Shown here one piece after another: positions 43,708 through 53,651 of a stretch of DNA of 64,000 nucleotides. The stretch spans positions 1 to 64,000 of the forward strand of contig JAMAHW010000115.1 of NCBI GenBank assembly GCA_023627715.1, in the 5' to 3' direction. The position numbers were made by a program, and so were the translations under genes. The DNA is from Periconia sp. R9002. Lineage: Eukaryota; Ascomycota; Dothideomycetes; Pleosporales; Periconiaceae. Numbering within the stretch: the first letter of the stretch is position 1; each line of letters opens with the position of its first letter. The notes below the pieces were generated by a model. The model did no database searches. It was given only the letters and a program-made list of their open reading frames with translations, and was not told the origin of the DNA.

Positions 43708-44568
43708 CTACAGAACTGCAACAGCGAGACCAAACATCCCCGCAAGAACAGGAGCTTTGAGACCGTTAGCAGACCCCGTGAAAGACGGCGGCAAAGCAGA
43801 CGATATACGAGAGCCGGACGGAGCGATGGAAGCAGGCCGACTCGATCCAGTGGTAGCAAAAGGAGGAGACGAAGCAGCGGTTGAGATACCAGGGACAGCA
43901 GAGCTGCGGCTAGTAGGGGCAACGCCGACGCTACCACCGCCGGAACCGGAACCGCCAGTGGCGGTAACAGTGACAGTGACACCCACAGCGCAGGATCCCC
44001 CTGATCCACCTGGGCCGCTCCCGCTGTTGGATGATCCACTGCTAGTAGTTGCTGTTCTTGAAGATGATGCGTTGCTACTAGCTGTTGCTCTCGAAGATGC
44101 TGCGCTCGATACTGTGTTAGAGGGGAGGGACGTGCCGGGAGGTAGGTAGACTGGTTGAACATGGTAAACATGCTGTTGTGAAAATGGGAGAAGAATAGTT
44201 GGCCTACCATATGAGGAAGTGCTACCCACACCCGACCCAGCCCCAGAAGAGTAAGCTGGGACTGATGAAGCGCCGCTGCTTGAGGCGCCAGGAATATTTA
44301 CACCCGCCTGCTGGCAGAGAGCGGTGATCACAGTGGTGACTTTCTGCTGGTCGGTAGTGCTGGAGCACGCGCTCTGGACGCAGCTGGTGACAGCCGGTGT
44401 CAGCTCGTTCGCTTTCTGGCATGAGCATTTAAAGTCTGTGAGACTGCATCCGACGTTCTGGACGCCAGTTGTGAGGCATGGCAGAGCACAGCTGGGAATG
44501 TCGGTGATTGACTGGCCAGCGGCAACGGCGACGAATGCGAAGGTCGAGGCGAATCTCATGTTGGGCAA
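43708..44568 (-). CDS. CFEM-domain protein, probably GPI-anchored
   Basis: An open frame of 286 residues. Residues 1-18 are a signal peptide (a second Met is at residue 4). The CFEM domain follows at about 20-90, with the eight-cysteine pattern starting PSCALPCLTTGVQNVGCS and then CSCQKANE and ALCQQAGV. The Asp before the third or fourth Cys (LTDFKCSC) is the axial haem ligand position in this family. A Ser/Thr/Gly-rich stalk runs to about 265, and a hydrophobic C-terminus (APVLAGMFGLAVAVL) fits a GPI signal. CFEM proteins sit at the cell surface and serve in haem capture or as effectors. Inside the stalk, 19 residues (RPTILLPFSQQHVYHVQPV) break the composition; this exactly matches a possible 57-nt in-frame intron (GTAGGC...ACCAG). 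Confidence 0.85.
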   Translation of the reverse strand: MPNMRFASTFAFVAVAAGQSITDIPSCALPCLTTGVQNVGCSLTDFKCSCQKANELTPAVTSCVQSACSSTTDQQKVTTVITALCQQAGVNIPGASSSGASSVPAYSSGAGSGVGSTSSYGRPTILLPFSQQHVYHVQPVYLPPGTSLPSNTVSSAASSRATASSNASSSRTATTSSGSSNSGSGPGGSGGSCAVGVTVTVTATGGSGSGGGSVGVAPTSRSSAVPGISTAASSPPFATTGSSRPASIAPSGSRISSALPPSFTGSANGLKAPVLAGMFGLAVAVL

Positions 44569-45857
44569 ATTGAAAGAAGTAAAGAATGTGTGTGAGAGAC
44601 GGCAGTGAACGACTTGGCAAAGAGGGTTGTGAATGGTGCGTTGAGAAAAATAAATAAAGTTATGGTATCAAAGGTATCTTATAGGGGTTGCAAAGGGAGA
44701 TAGAGATTATTAGTTTGGTATTTGATGGAGCTGGAGAGGCACGCTCGAGGGACCATGGTGTTTTTATCATATACACATTTATATATGTCGTTGGATTTCG
44801 AGCCGTCGTCGCGCCGTGAAAGAAGCTTTCCACTAATAAGAGCCGGTTTGCATTCGTTAGCCACTCTCGAAGATCATTGCAGATCAACCTCATCGACATG
44901 AATCTGGGGAAATGTCAAGAATGAATAAGACAGTTATAGCTTGCGTCATCGATATGTATGCCTTGTATCTGAAATATTGCTTTCGTGTAACGCGAAATAT
45001 TTGTCAATCGTCATAGCTTAAAGGTTGAATAGACAAATTGAAACAGGTTTGCTTGTTCAAAAGTGCTGGGTGGTTAAATATTTAGCTTGTGGCGTCGCAC
45101 TGGCGTTGACACCGGCCTGTTTCGAAGTGCTTTGGCGTTGAGATCAGCATGTTTCGAATGCTATGGCCACTAGTTTGCGTGAGATTAGTGCGCCGCCCTC
45201 TCAATATTTACCAAAAACATGCGGAGGGCTGTGCACGTTTCGTTCAGCTGATGAATCTTTGTCGAGAGTAGTTGGGGGATTTGGATGGCATATCAACTTT
45301 GCAAATTGTAAGGTGTGATAGAGGAAATCACTACAAGAGAATAAACAGATTTTCAGCACTTTGTGACCCGAATAATTTGTGATGGCCAGGGTTACGCAGC
45401 GAACATAAAGAAAGGCTTGCTATGTGAAAGTTTGACTGGCGGTTTTCTGTCACAAGCAAGTTCGCTGGCACTAGGAGGAGGCGAGAGCTGACGCTGGCAT
45501 GCGCTTCACCACCAATCATTTTGATACACTAATGCATTCGCGGAGACCATATATTTGATGGCTTTTTCAATACATAGACATGCAATGATATCACTAATTT
45601 ACGAGTTCTAGCTAATGAATTTATGTCACTTGTAAAATCTAGATTTGATCATTTGGTGACGCTGCGACGAACTTTCGATAGCCAATTCCACTTGGAACTT
45701 TTGCACGATCGAGCCATCATAAGGCGGGATATACGATTGAACTCATGCTTATTGAACCTATACTTTTCTCAAGAACCATTGCCCATACCGTCCAGGACGC
45801 TCTAAGTTCTCTGAGAATGAACCGTGTATCGTGAATTCGCTCTTCCTATGATGATAC
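44569..45857. other. Gene-free stretch, about 1.3 kb
   Basis: Promoter of the CFEM gene and 3' flank of the HTD2-like gene, AT-rich, with no supported gene. Confidence 0.5.
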
Positions 45858-46826
45858 TTACGCTTCAATCGTGGCTTTCATTCCCACCTTTCCAAAACAA
45901 TCCCAAAGTTCTGCTTTAGACCCATTGGCTCCTGCACCCTCCTCCTTCAATACAATTCTGTAATCTTCTCCCACGTAAATCGGGCTGACAGCTCTGTAAT
46001 AGATCCTCTTCGGCGCCACTCCGCCCGCAACATTTCCCCGTGAATCCCGCCACAAATCCAGGATGTTGATGAGATTCAATGGGCCATGTACCACAGCATC
46101 TCTATGACCCTCTACCTCACGGCACCATTCAGGCAAAAAATGGATTTTGTGCGCATTAAATGTCAACGCCGAAAATCGAAACAGGCTCACAGGAGTCTGC
46201 CTAAAATCTCTAGAAAACACACCGTTCCCCACTCCAAGATCACCAAATGGCTTTTCAGTAGGTCGGGGCGGCACTGGAATCGGCGTTGTGATTTCCTTCT
46301 GAAAGATCCAACTCCTCCGATCTGTCAACGCGATCCCGCTTCCATTCTCAAACGTCTTTTCTACACCAACAACCAGCATTTCAGCACCAGTTTTTGATTT
46401 TTTGGCCTCTGCGCTGATTAATTTCGTGGTTTCCTGTACTGTTTGGCCAACACGCAGGGCCACATCATGCGCTTGGTTCCATTCCAATTCGCCGCCCGCC
46501 CACATTCGGCGCGTAAAGGGACGGAGTGGATTCACCGTACGGTCCGTGCCATCTTTCCCCAGTTCGCTCTCGACAATAGATGGGGTAAAGTAGACAAGAT
46601 GGTACCCGGCAGGGATTGGGGTCCCGTCTTTGGGTGGAAGAGACGTGGTGGATGTGCGATTCAAGGTGATGTTCAGGAGATGGAGTTGGTTGGCATCGAG
46701 AAGTTGCGTGCGAATTGATACGGGAGAGTTGCCGAAGCGTGTGAGGAGTTCGCTGCAGATGTCCTGGGCGGATGCGGTGGCGAGGCGAGGAGTTGCGTGA
46801 ATGAGGCGCCGGGGGATGAAGGCCAT
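45858..46826 (-). CDS. HTD2-like mitochondrial 3-hydroxyacyl-thioester dehydratase
   Basis: This is a single exon of 322 residues. The N-terminus MAFIPRRLIHATPRLATASA is a typical mitochondrial presequence. The first half contains RRMWAGGELEWNQ, the N-terminal hotdog-like part. The second half carries LFRFSALTFNAHKIHFLPEW and then EGHRDAVVHGPL. That is the hydratase-2/MaoC catalytic motif (Asn-Ala-His with flanking Arg) found in fungal Htd2 and related mesaconyl-CoA hydratase-like proteins. Htd2 dehydrates 3-hydroxyacyl-ACP in mitochondrial type II fatty-acid synthesis, the pathway that supplies lipoic acid. Length and targeting fit. A side-chain CoA hydratase role cannot be excluded. Confidence 0.85.
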   Translation of the reverse strand: MAFIPRRLIHATPRLATASAQDICSELLTRFGNSPVSIRTQLLDANQLHLLNITLNRTSTTSLPPKDGTPIPAGYHLVYFTPSIVESELGKDGTDRTVNPLRPFTRRMWAGGELEWNQAHDVALRVGQTVQETTKLISAEAKKSKTGAEMLVVGVEKTFENGSGIALTDRRSWIFQKEITTPIPVPPRPTEKPFGDLGVGNGVFSRDFRQTPVSLFRFSALTFNAHKIHFLPEWCREVEGHRDAVVHGPLNLINILDLWRDSRGNVAGGVAPKRIYYRAVSPIYVGEDYRIVLKEEGAGANGSKAELWDCFGKVGMKATIEA

Positions 46827-47401
46827 TGCGCGTGGGTTCCACGCCGGTCTAGCTCTTCAATTCACACTGTTCTCTTGTCGGATTGCCCACGTGCCTTTCA
46901 ATGTCGAAGATGTTGCATATTCAATGCCGCCGGATATTGGGTGGAGCCAGACCATGAAGAGCGGAGCAAGGTCCGATAGCCGAGATAGCCGACGACATTT
47001 GTCCACCACGTCGATCTGCGCCAGGAACCTGCAAACTTCATTCTCTAATAAGACTCTTGGGTTCTATGAATATGCCAAAAATTCACACTATTGACAAACT
47101 GATAGCTGATTTTGGCAAATGTTTGATGTGGACAATACGCAGGTGTATGTGGATTTTGCATTTCCACTTCGGGTTAGTCTTGAGCCAGTACAACCTACGT
47201 CGAACATCTGCCAACATTGAAAGCTACATGCAACCTTTGATGGTATTTGATGAACGATTAGCGATAGGAAAAACACACACAATGGATCCTGATATTCGAC
47301 AACGTGCGATGATTGTGCCAGTTACTGGGCAGCTGGATCTTCCTAGAATGAGGTATCATGGCATTGACAATGTATTATTAGTCTATAATCCCAGTGTGAG
47401 A
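46827..47401. other. Promoter side of the HTD2-like gene, no other gene seen
   Basis: A gene-free interval of about 0.6 kb. Confidence 0.45.
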
Positions 47402-48382
47402 TAGGACGCCTGGGAGAGGAACTGTATTGATGCGCTGGAAATAGCTGCGGGGATCTCGACATTCCGCAATCACAAATGCGACATAATAGTCGCTGATGCC
47501 CCGTAGGAGTCGCCAATCCGAGCAGATGCCGTCCAGTCCTTGGACCACGATGGTGGCCTTGTCTCCGGCTGATAAGAGAGCGAGGATTGCATGAAGTTGG
47601 CGAACACCGGCAAGAAGTACGCCGACTTGATAGTCTGGCTTTTAAAGTCAGTTTGAGGAAAACAGAACTAGATTGCCTTCGGCTTATAGTCTGTATGGCG
47701 AGATCCGCTTTCCTTCCATTCAAACATACGACAAACTCTGCGTGCGAATTATATGGGGCAATTGGCGTAAACGCGACTCTTAGGCTATTTACGCTATCCA
47801 TTACGGCACGGAAGTAGCCGAGCCCTGGGATGGTGTCCAATACCGGGCGATCTCCGCTTCTGCGCAGCCGGGTGCAGTTCCTAAGCACTACTAAGAAGTA
47901 GTTACAGCGCGGAAGCGAGCGGAATGCATATCTATATGGCTGCTGAAGCGGTAGACAAAGATGGTGATGTGCCGTGGTAGTCGGATTATCTCGCGATTCG
48001 ATGACCGAATTCTTTTAATCTCGAACTCGGCTCTTCCTTGTTCATCATTATTATTAGATGAACGGATTTTCTTGATCTCGTCTTCGGCACGGCCAGACGA
48101 AAGCGGATTTCTGTTCGATGTTGAGGCCCGAATGCGGGCAAGCTCTTCTTCTGCTCTTTCCGAGCTGACACAAGTAGCCTTGGAAGGTATCCAATACCCG
48201 GGCAGGATTGCCGTGCTTGCGAGTAGACACTGATCCGGGGCGAGTTCTTCTTCTGCTCGTCCCTGAATCTTATGTGGAAGATGCTTTGCCGCTGCTGTTT
48301 GGAACGTGATCAAGACACGTGGCTGTTTCTGCACGTCGCCAGTGCCGCCGACAGCTAGAGATTGATGAGACTGGCTACGCAT
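47402..48382 (-). pseudogene. Broken, repeat-bearing coding-like region of unknown family
   Basis: On the minus strand, 48382 to 47891 encodes degenerate repeats of the pattern RAE-E-E-I-KRIRSSN: RAEEELARIRAST, RAEDEIKKIRSSN and RAEFEIKRIRSSN. Another diverged copy is further on in a different frame (GCAEAEIARYWTPSQG). Downstream, protein-like frames (TIPGLGYFRAVMDSVNSLRV; then IVVQGLDGICSDWRLLRGIS) are separated by a frame shift. At 47638..47685 there is a 48-bp insert flanked by the 8-bp direct repeat ATAGTCTG (47630..47637 and 47686..47693). No single product can be read. I interpret it as a decayed gene or element with internal repeats. Confidence 0.45.
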
Positions 48383-49718
48383 TGGAAGAACAAAGTCGTA
48401 TCCTATCTAGGTCGCGTAATGACACGAAGACTTCGCGAGGTTATGGTGCAGTGGCGCGTCGGGATTGTGAGATGAGGTACCTCCGCACACCTTCCGACCA
48501 GCGCGTCGAATCTCACGACACACGCTACACCATCCGCGATCCACAGGTTCACGTTCGAAAAAATGTAGCGTATCGCGGAGTTAGATTCAAGGCGCGGCAT
48601 ATCATGTTTTCGAGGTGAACGGACGTGACATCAAGTGTAGGCAAGGTATGGCATGTCAGGACCGTATACCTTCCATATTAGGGAATTTCGGTGTCGCGCC
48701 TGTGACGTGAGCGTGACGTGCTGGCGTTTTTGGTTTTTGGGGACGTGTCTTGAGGAAGGGAGGTGGGTGGGTGGTGACGTGACGTGCGCCTTCCTTCCCA
48801 ACGCCGCCGAACCTGCACGCCGCGTACACGCCACGTACACGGTATATATTCACGTGTTTTGAACGAGATATCTCGGAGGTTCACGATATTTTTACGTGGT
48901 AATAGTCTGTTTGGCCCTAGATACACCTCACTGGCCTGTATCTACGCGCGTCTGGCTACTGTGTGGGGCGGAACTGGGTGTGGGGAGGAGAGGCACTTTA
49001 CGCGCGGGGAAAAGAGTCATTCGGACGTAAGAATACTTCAATAATTCCGAGTCGGTAATTGCAAGGTGAGAGAAGGTGCTGACAGTATTGGTACGGACGC
49101 GTAGACACTGTATAGCTGATGGTTGAGTGACACTCCATCCTCGATATGGTTCCGGATCCATGAAGACAACCTCGTTTTTCTCCCGATCTAGTACTGTGAT
49201 TAAGAAAAGGCTGGGATGCAAGTAGATGGTAAGTAGAAGACGTACTATCGAAGACGTGTTGCGGGTGGTAAGGGGAGGCACAACATCAATATGGTAGCTT
49301 TACATAGAACATCATGTCTCTCGGCGCTGCCTGCGCACATAAAGCTCTACCTACGATGTAGTATGTCTGGTGTGCTTATACATATAATTTTTTTGAACTA
49401 CGCACTCATTCTTCAGGGAACCCGCTGTATATGCAAAGGTAGACTGATACCCTGCCACGAAGCCGGGCTTAGAAGGTGATAGTGAGAGAGGGAAGCTTCC
49501 TGCCAAATGAGAGGGGAAATGAATTTGGGCAAAAAGTGATGAAGGCCAAGTGTTATTTACTAGGACGTCCCTGATTCGAACAGCCATGAAGCATGTGGCG
49601 TTAGCATCGACTCACTTCACACTGCGGAAACTCGCAGTTCCTGTAGAACAGTAATCTAGTAATCCGAGAAAATAGAAACTTCATTATCAATCTTACTGGC
49701 GATGTATCCCGCCCAACT
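48383..49718. other. Gene-poor stretch with CGTG-rich segment
   Basis: 48690-48860 is rich in GTGACGTG words reminiscent of the 41-42 kb repeats. A minus-strand frame at 48928-49281 contains a protein-like block (FLITVLDREKNEVVFMDPEP) that I cannot assign. Confidence 0.4.
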
Positions 49719-50965
49719 TCACCTATCAAAAGTCCTCCAAACGGCCGTCTCAAACTCCGCCGAAAGATCCTGTGCCACATCATCATTCCATGGCAGAATC
49801 TGCGTTGCAAACATATATCCAATCCCCTTCTCCCTGTTCGCGCCCCAATGCAGATTCAGCAGCCCACTCCACCGCAGCGTCCCCTTTCTGATCAAATAAT
49901 CCTCCCTCTCCACATCATGCGTGACAATGTATCCACCAAGCGCGTAGTTCGGCGTGATACCTTCGGTCTTACGGCCCGTGTGTGCGCCCCATGACATCTC
50001 TCCGATGGGTATCATGGCAGTTTGCTCGGGTCCTCCGTCTGCGAACTGCGGTGTGAAGAGCAACTCGACGGTTTCGGGTTTGAGCAGCTTTGGGGTATCG
50101 GATATGATGTCAACGAGAACGCGTGTGTAGTCCTCGACGTTGGAGTACATGCCGGCCCCGCCGTTTTCAGACTCGAAGATCGGGATCATGGGCTCCGTCA
50201 TATCGACGAGCGAACCGTTTGGTTGCCTGACACTGATGCGCATCAGTTTCTCCGCAACGGCCGGTTTACGTTCTGGCAGCCACGTAAAGGATGTGATGTT
50301 GAGGGGCTTCGCGATGTTGTCTTCGACGTAGTCCTCGAGGGATTGCGAGTTCAACCGAGAGACGAGGAGACCGGCCCAGTCGAGGGAGCTCCCGTATACC
50401 CAGCCTTCTCCTGCTTCGAACAATCGCGGCTCGGGATAGTGTTTGGCGACGTCCCTGCCCATCTCGAAGACAGGGGACTGTCCCTGAGATTCTCTCCATG
50501 CGACGAGGCTGGGGCTCATTTGCGTGTAGGCTGCGCCGCTGGAGTGGGTTAGGAGGTGTCGGAGAGTGACCGGTTTGGTTGCATCGTGGAGTTCGAATCC
50601 TTTATCTCCTGTCGAAGTGATGATCTTTTGGGATGTGAATTCGGGGAGGTGTTTGTCTAATGGGTCGTCGAGCCCAATGAGTCCGCGTTCGACGCACTGC
50701 ATTGCCGCGATGGATGCGATGAGCTTGGTGGCTGAGGCTAAGAAATATGTCGGATCAAATTGCAGGGGTGCTGCTCCTGGGGAAACTCCATTGGTGCCCT
50801 GGACATGCTGGTAAAGGAATTTGCCTATTCTATGTTAGTGTAAGCAATGCATAGTGTTCAAGATGATTCAATACCAGTCTTGTCAACGACGGCTGCTACG
50901 GCTCCAGCAAGGCCATTGGAGTCTTTCTTAGTGGCTTTGGCCAGAGATGCTTCGAACGAGTCCAT
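49719..50965 (-). CDS. Beta-lactamase/transpeptidase-like serine hydrolase (class C / LovD type)
   Basis: Exons 50875..50965 and 49719..50824 give 398 residues. The 50-nt intron (GTATTG...AATAG) splits a Gly codon and joins VVDKTG to KFLYQHVQG. The catalytic SxxK is SATK in YFLASATKLIASIAAMQC (about residue 65). The Tyr motif is YGSS in GWVYGSSLDWAG. RHLLTHSSG is another family landmark, and the HTG segment near the C-terminal third (WGAHTGRK) stands in for the KTG box. Fungal members are esterases or acyltransferases such as LovD rather than true lactamases. No signal peptide is present, so it is cytosolic. No polyketide synthase lies nearby, and the substrate is unknown. Confidence 0.92.
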
Positions 50966-51571
50966 ATTTGAATCCACGGTTTGGATGTAGAGAACTATAT
51001 CGTATAATTGATCCGTCACAGAAGAGAAAGTTTGCTCAGCCTCTTCATAAAAAGCTCAGATAATCGGTCGCAGCCATGTTTGTTGTTTATATACAACGAA
51101 AAAAACATTATTACTAAGCGTGTGTGGCACAGTACGAATGAGGCCACGTAAGAAATTTGCACGTTTCAATTCTTTGCACTTTTAGGATTCATGTGACCTA
51201 CCTATGTAGGACCGACTATAACAAGGCATAGTGTACGACTACGAGGATTTTTCCACATGTGGAAAGACTACATCTAGTTGGAGACACAGACAGGGGATAT
51301 ACCTAGTTCATACCCGCTAACGCTTTTCCAACAGGCCATTTCCCCTCATTCCAGGACCCGCGCCCCACTTAGATACTGCCCGAGGCCCTGATTCGTTTTT
51401 CTAACAGGCTTTAGTCAACCGAGTCGAGAGAGACCCAATTATTGTGCTATATAACGGGTGGGATATCCCACCGGTCGACTAGTTATTTGTCACTGCAGTG
51501 GCTGAGTGCTCAGAATGGGGGCGAGGTTGACTCTGGCAAGAACTCTTAATTTTGCGATATTGGGAAGCTTT
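50966..51571. other. Intergenic, about 0.6 kb
   Basis: Promoter of the hydrolase gene and 3' flank of the bZIP gene. A TTATTTGTCACTGCAGTGGC palindromic patch lies at 51483-51502. I see no gene. Confidence 0.5.
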
Positions 51572-52524
51572 TTAGGTAGGAGCATCGTCCTGGTTGTCTC
51601 TCCACTTGTTTCGTCTGTCATGACACACATCGAAGATAGACTTCCCAGAAAACCCACCTTGGGAATAAAAGCCATACTTCGCTTGGACTCGCGGGAAAGT
51701 AGAGATTAGAGTACCCTCTGAGACGCCGATGTTCATATCGGCGATGTTGATGTCGTCGTGTACGCTAGCTTGCATCGGAAGGTTGTTGTGATTCGCATTG
51801 GTTGGGGTGTTGCTTGTATTGGTGTTATTGTTCATCGGAGTATTGAAGTTTGGAAAGGCTTCTTGTCGACGCTCGTTCTTCAATTGGAGCAATCGCAGTT
51901 CCGGCTTCATACACGGTTTGGTGATGACTTTGTCGTAAGATTTCCATAGTTGGCGTATGCGCTCTGGTAGCTCGCCTTGTTGATTCAATAAGCCGCTAGC
52001 AGCGGCGGTCTGGAGCAGGGCCTCTACTTCCACGGAGAGATCTGAGATTGCTTCGAGAACATCATCGGACCTGTTTTTCTCGGAGGCTACGACCAGGTCC
52101 TTTCGCTTCTGATAGGTGCGCTGAGCCTCTCGGACTTGAGCGCGTCGCTTCTGGATTAGTGGTCAGCATGTGTGTCGATCAGGGCTGGCAGGGGTTTTCC
52201 GCCGCTAACTCGAGTTCCTCGATAAAGCAATGTACAGCAGCGCAATATGGAAAAAAAGTACGCGGGAAAAAGTAAGTGAATACGTACCTCGATGGCTGTC
52301 TCATCGCGTGCTCTATTCACGCGAGGCCTTCCGCGACCCCGTCGAGATGGTATGGGTGCTGATTCTGACTGTTCGATAGTAGGTGTGTTCGTGTTTTGCT
52401 GTAGTACGCTGTCGGTATCGAGGCCAAGGGGGAACCAGTTCGAAAAAGTTGGTTGTTTCTCAACACCACGCATCTGTGGATTGTATACATTGTCATTCAT
52501 CTCATCGTTTCCCACAGTATTCAT
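51572..52524 (-). CDS. bZIP-type transcription factor
   Basis: Exons 52288..52524 and 51572..52150 give 271 residues. The intron is 137 nt (GTACGT...CCAG) and joins DETAIE to KRRAQV. Before the intron there is an AT-hook-like basic patch, SRRGRGRPRVNRARD. After it comes the basic region KRRAQVREAQRTYQKRKDLV, the fungal bZIP form with RxAQRxYxxRK, then a heptad-like helix (DVLEAISDLSVEVEALL). The rest is Asn/Thr-rich low complexity (NNNTNTSNTPTNANHNNL) and an unusual C-terminus. A later splice near 51650 (GTGGGT) could change the last 30 residues. It is a nuclear DNA-binding regulator; its targets are not evident. Confidence 0.8.
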
Positions 52525-53651
52525 TGCAAGACCGATCAGAATAATAAAAAAATTGTGTGGTGGTATAAGAGAGCGGCGTGGGTAGATAAATGGTGAAGTG
52601 ATCAGATAATCAGTAAAATCCGGAGGACAAAAACACCGCCTCCACGTTGAAACGCTAATTTAGTAACGGGAAATCCGGGGGTTGATTGGTCAATTTCTAT
52701 TCATCAGGATCATTACACTGCGTCTGTACGCAGTACCGAGTGTGTCAACCTTGTTTAAATACTCGACATTGAGAAGAAGCATTTTTTCTAGTAGGTCAAT
52801 CCAACACTCCTCTATGATTATCATGTGATTAGGTAGTCTTGGCATTCCCTTTGTCTACAAACATCATTGATTGATATGTACATGCATATACCCAAAGTTC
52901 AGCGTCCAGGTCACGGCATCTGTCTATACATCAATGAGCTACCATATCGTATGACCTCCAAGTCCTTTCATTTCAGCGGCGCATTGTCCTTTGAAATTCC
53001 TTCTTCACAGACAACAAACACTCGATACTTTGAGGATCGTCCACTACCCCTACAGAGGTATGTATCGAGCTTCCTAACTGACCTTCCGACAGAATCATGT
53101 GGTCTTCATCTTCTGACACGTGCTTTAAAGACCGCACACCCATAGTTTGAAAAGTGTTAGAGACGTATTACGACCCCGTGTATAATCCAATCTAAAAAGC
53201 GGAAAGTACCCGCGCACCTCGCCTATTCCGCATGAATTAGCCCCCACTGCGCTTTTGTCCGTATAAGGTTAGGCGCTACCACCCTTCACAGCAGCAAGCT
53301 TGATCTTAAACCGTTACCGAACCGATTGGGACAATGGGCTCTAAGTAGACGGTTTGTTTTTATGCATGAAGATAGGGGTTTCTCTATCCGGGGGTTTTGA
53401 TCTTCGTTAATGTCGATCGGCGAATCGAGTAAATGGGTGTTGCCCTGTTGATGTTTCGTGGCCAACCAGAGTCAGTGGCAGAGATAAGCTATTTACAAGA
53501 AAGTAAACGAGTATCGAATAGGTATCCTTCATTCATAAAGTCCTATTGACGCGTTTAGGGTAGTTAAGCATCCCGGCTTATTGTAACGAGGCATCAAGAT
53601 CCGCCCATGTCTACGCCTTTTCTGATCCCTCATAACTTCGTAAAAGGTTAA
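52525..53651. other. Intergenic, about 1.1 kb, no supported gene
   Basis: bZIP promoter and 3' flank of the peptide transporter. Nothing else is seen. Confidence 0.5.

Noticed and set aside
48928..49281. Possible Ulp1/C48-protease-like fragment (LFLITVLDREKNEVVFMDPE)
   Set aside because: The pattern is suggestive of the strand before the catalytic Asp, but the His and Cys boxes are not found nearby. Too weak to call.
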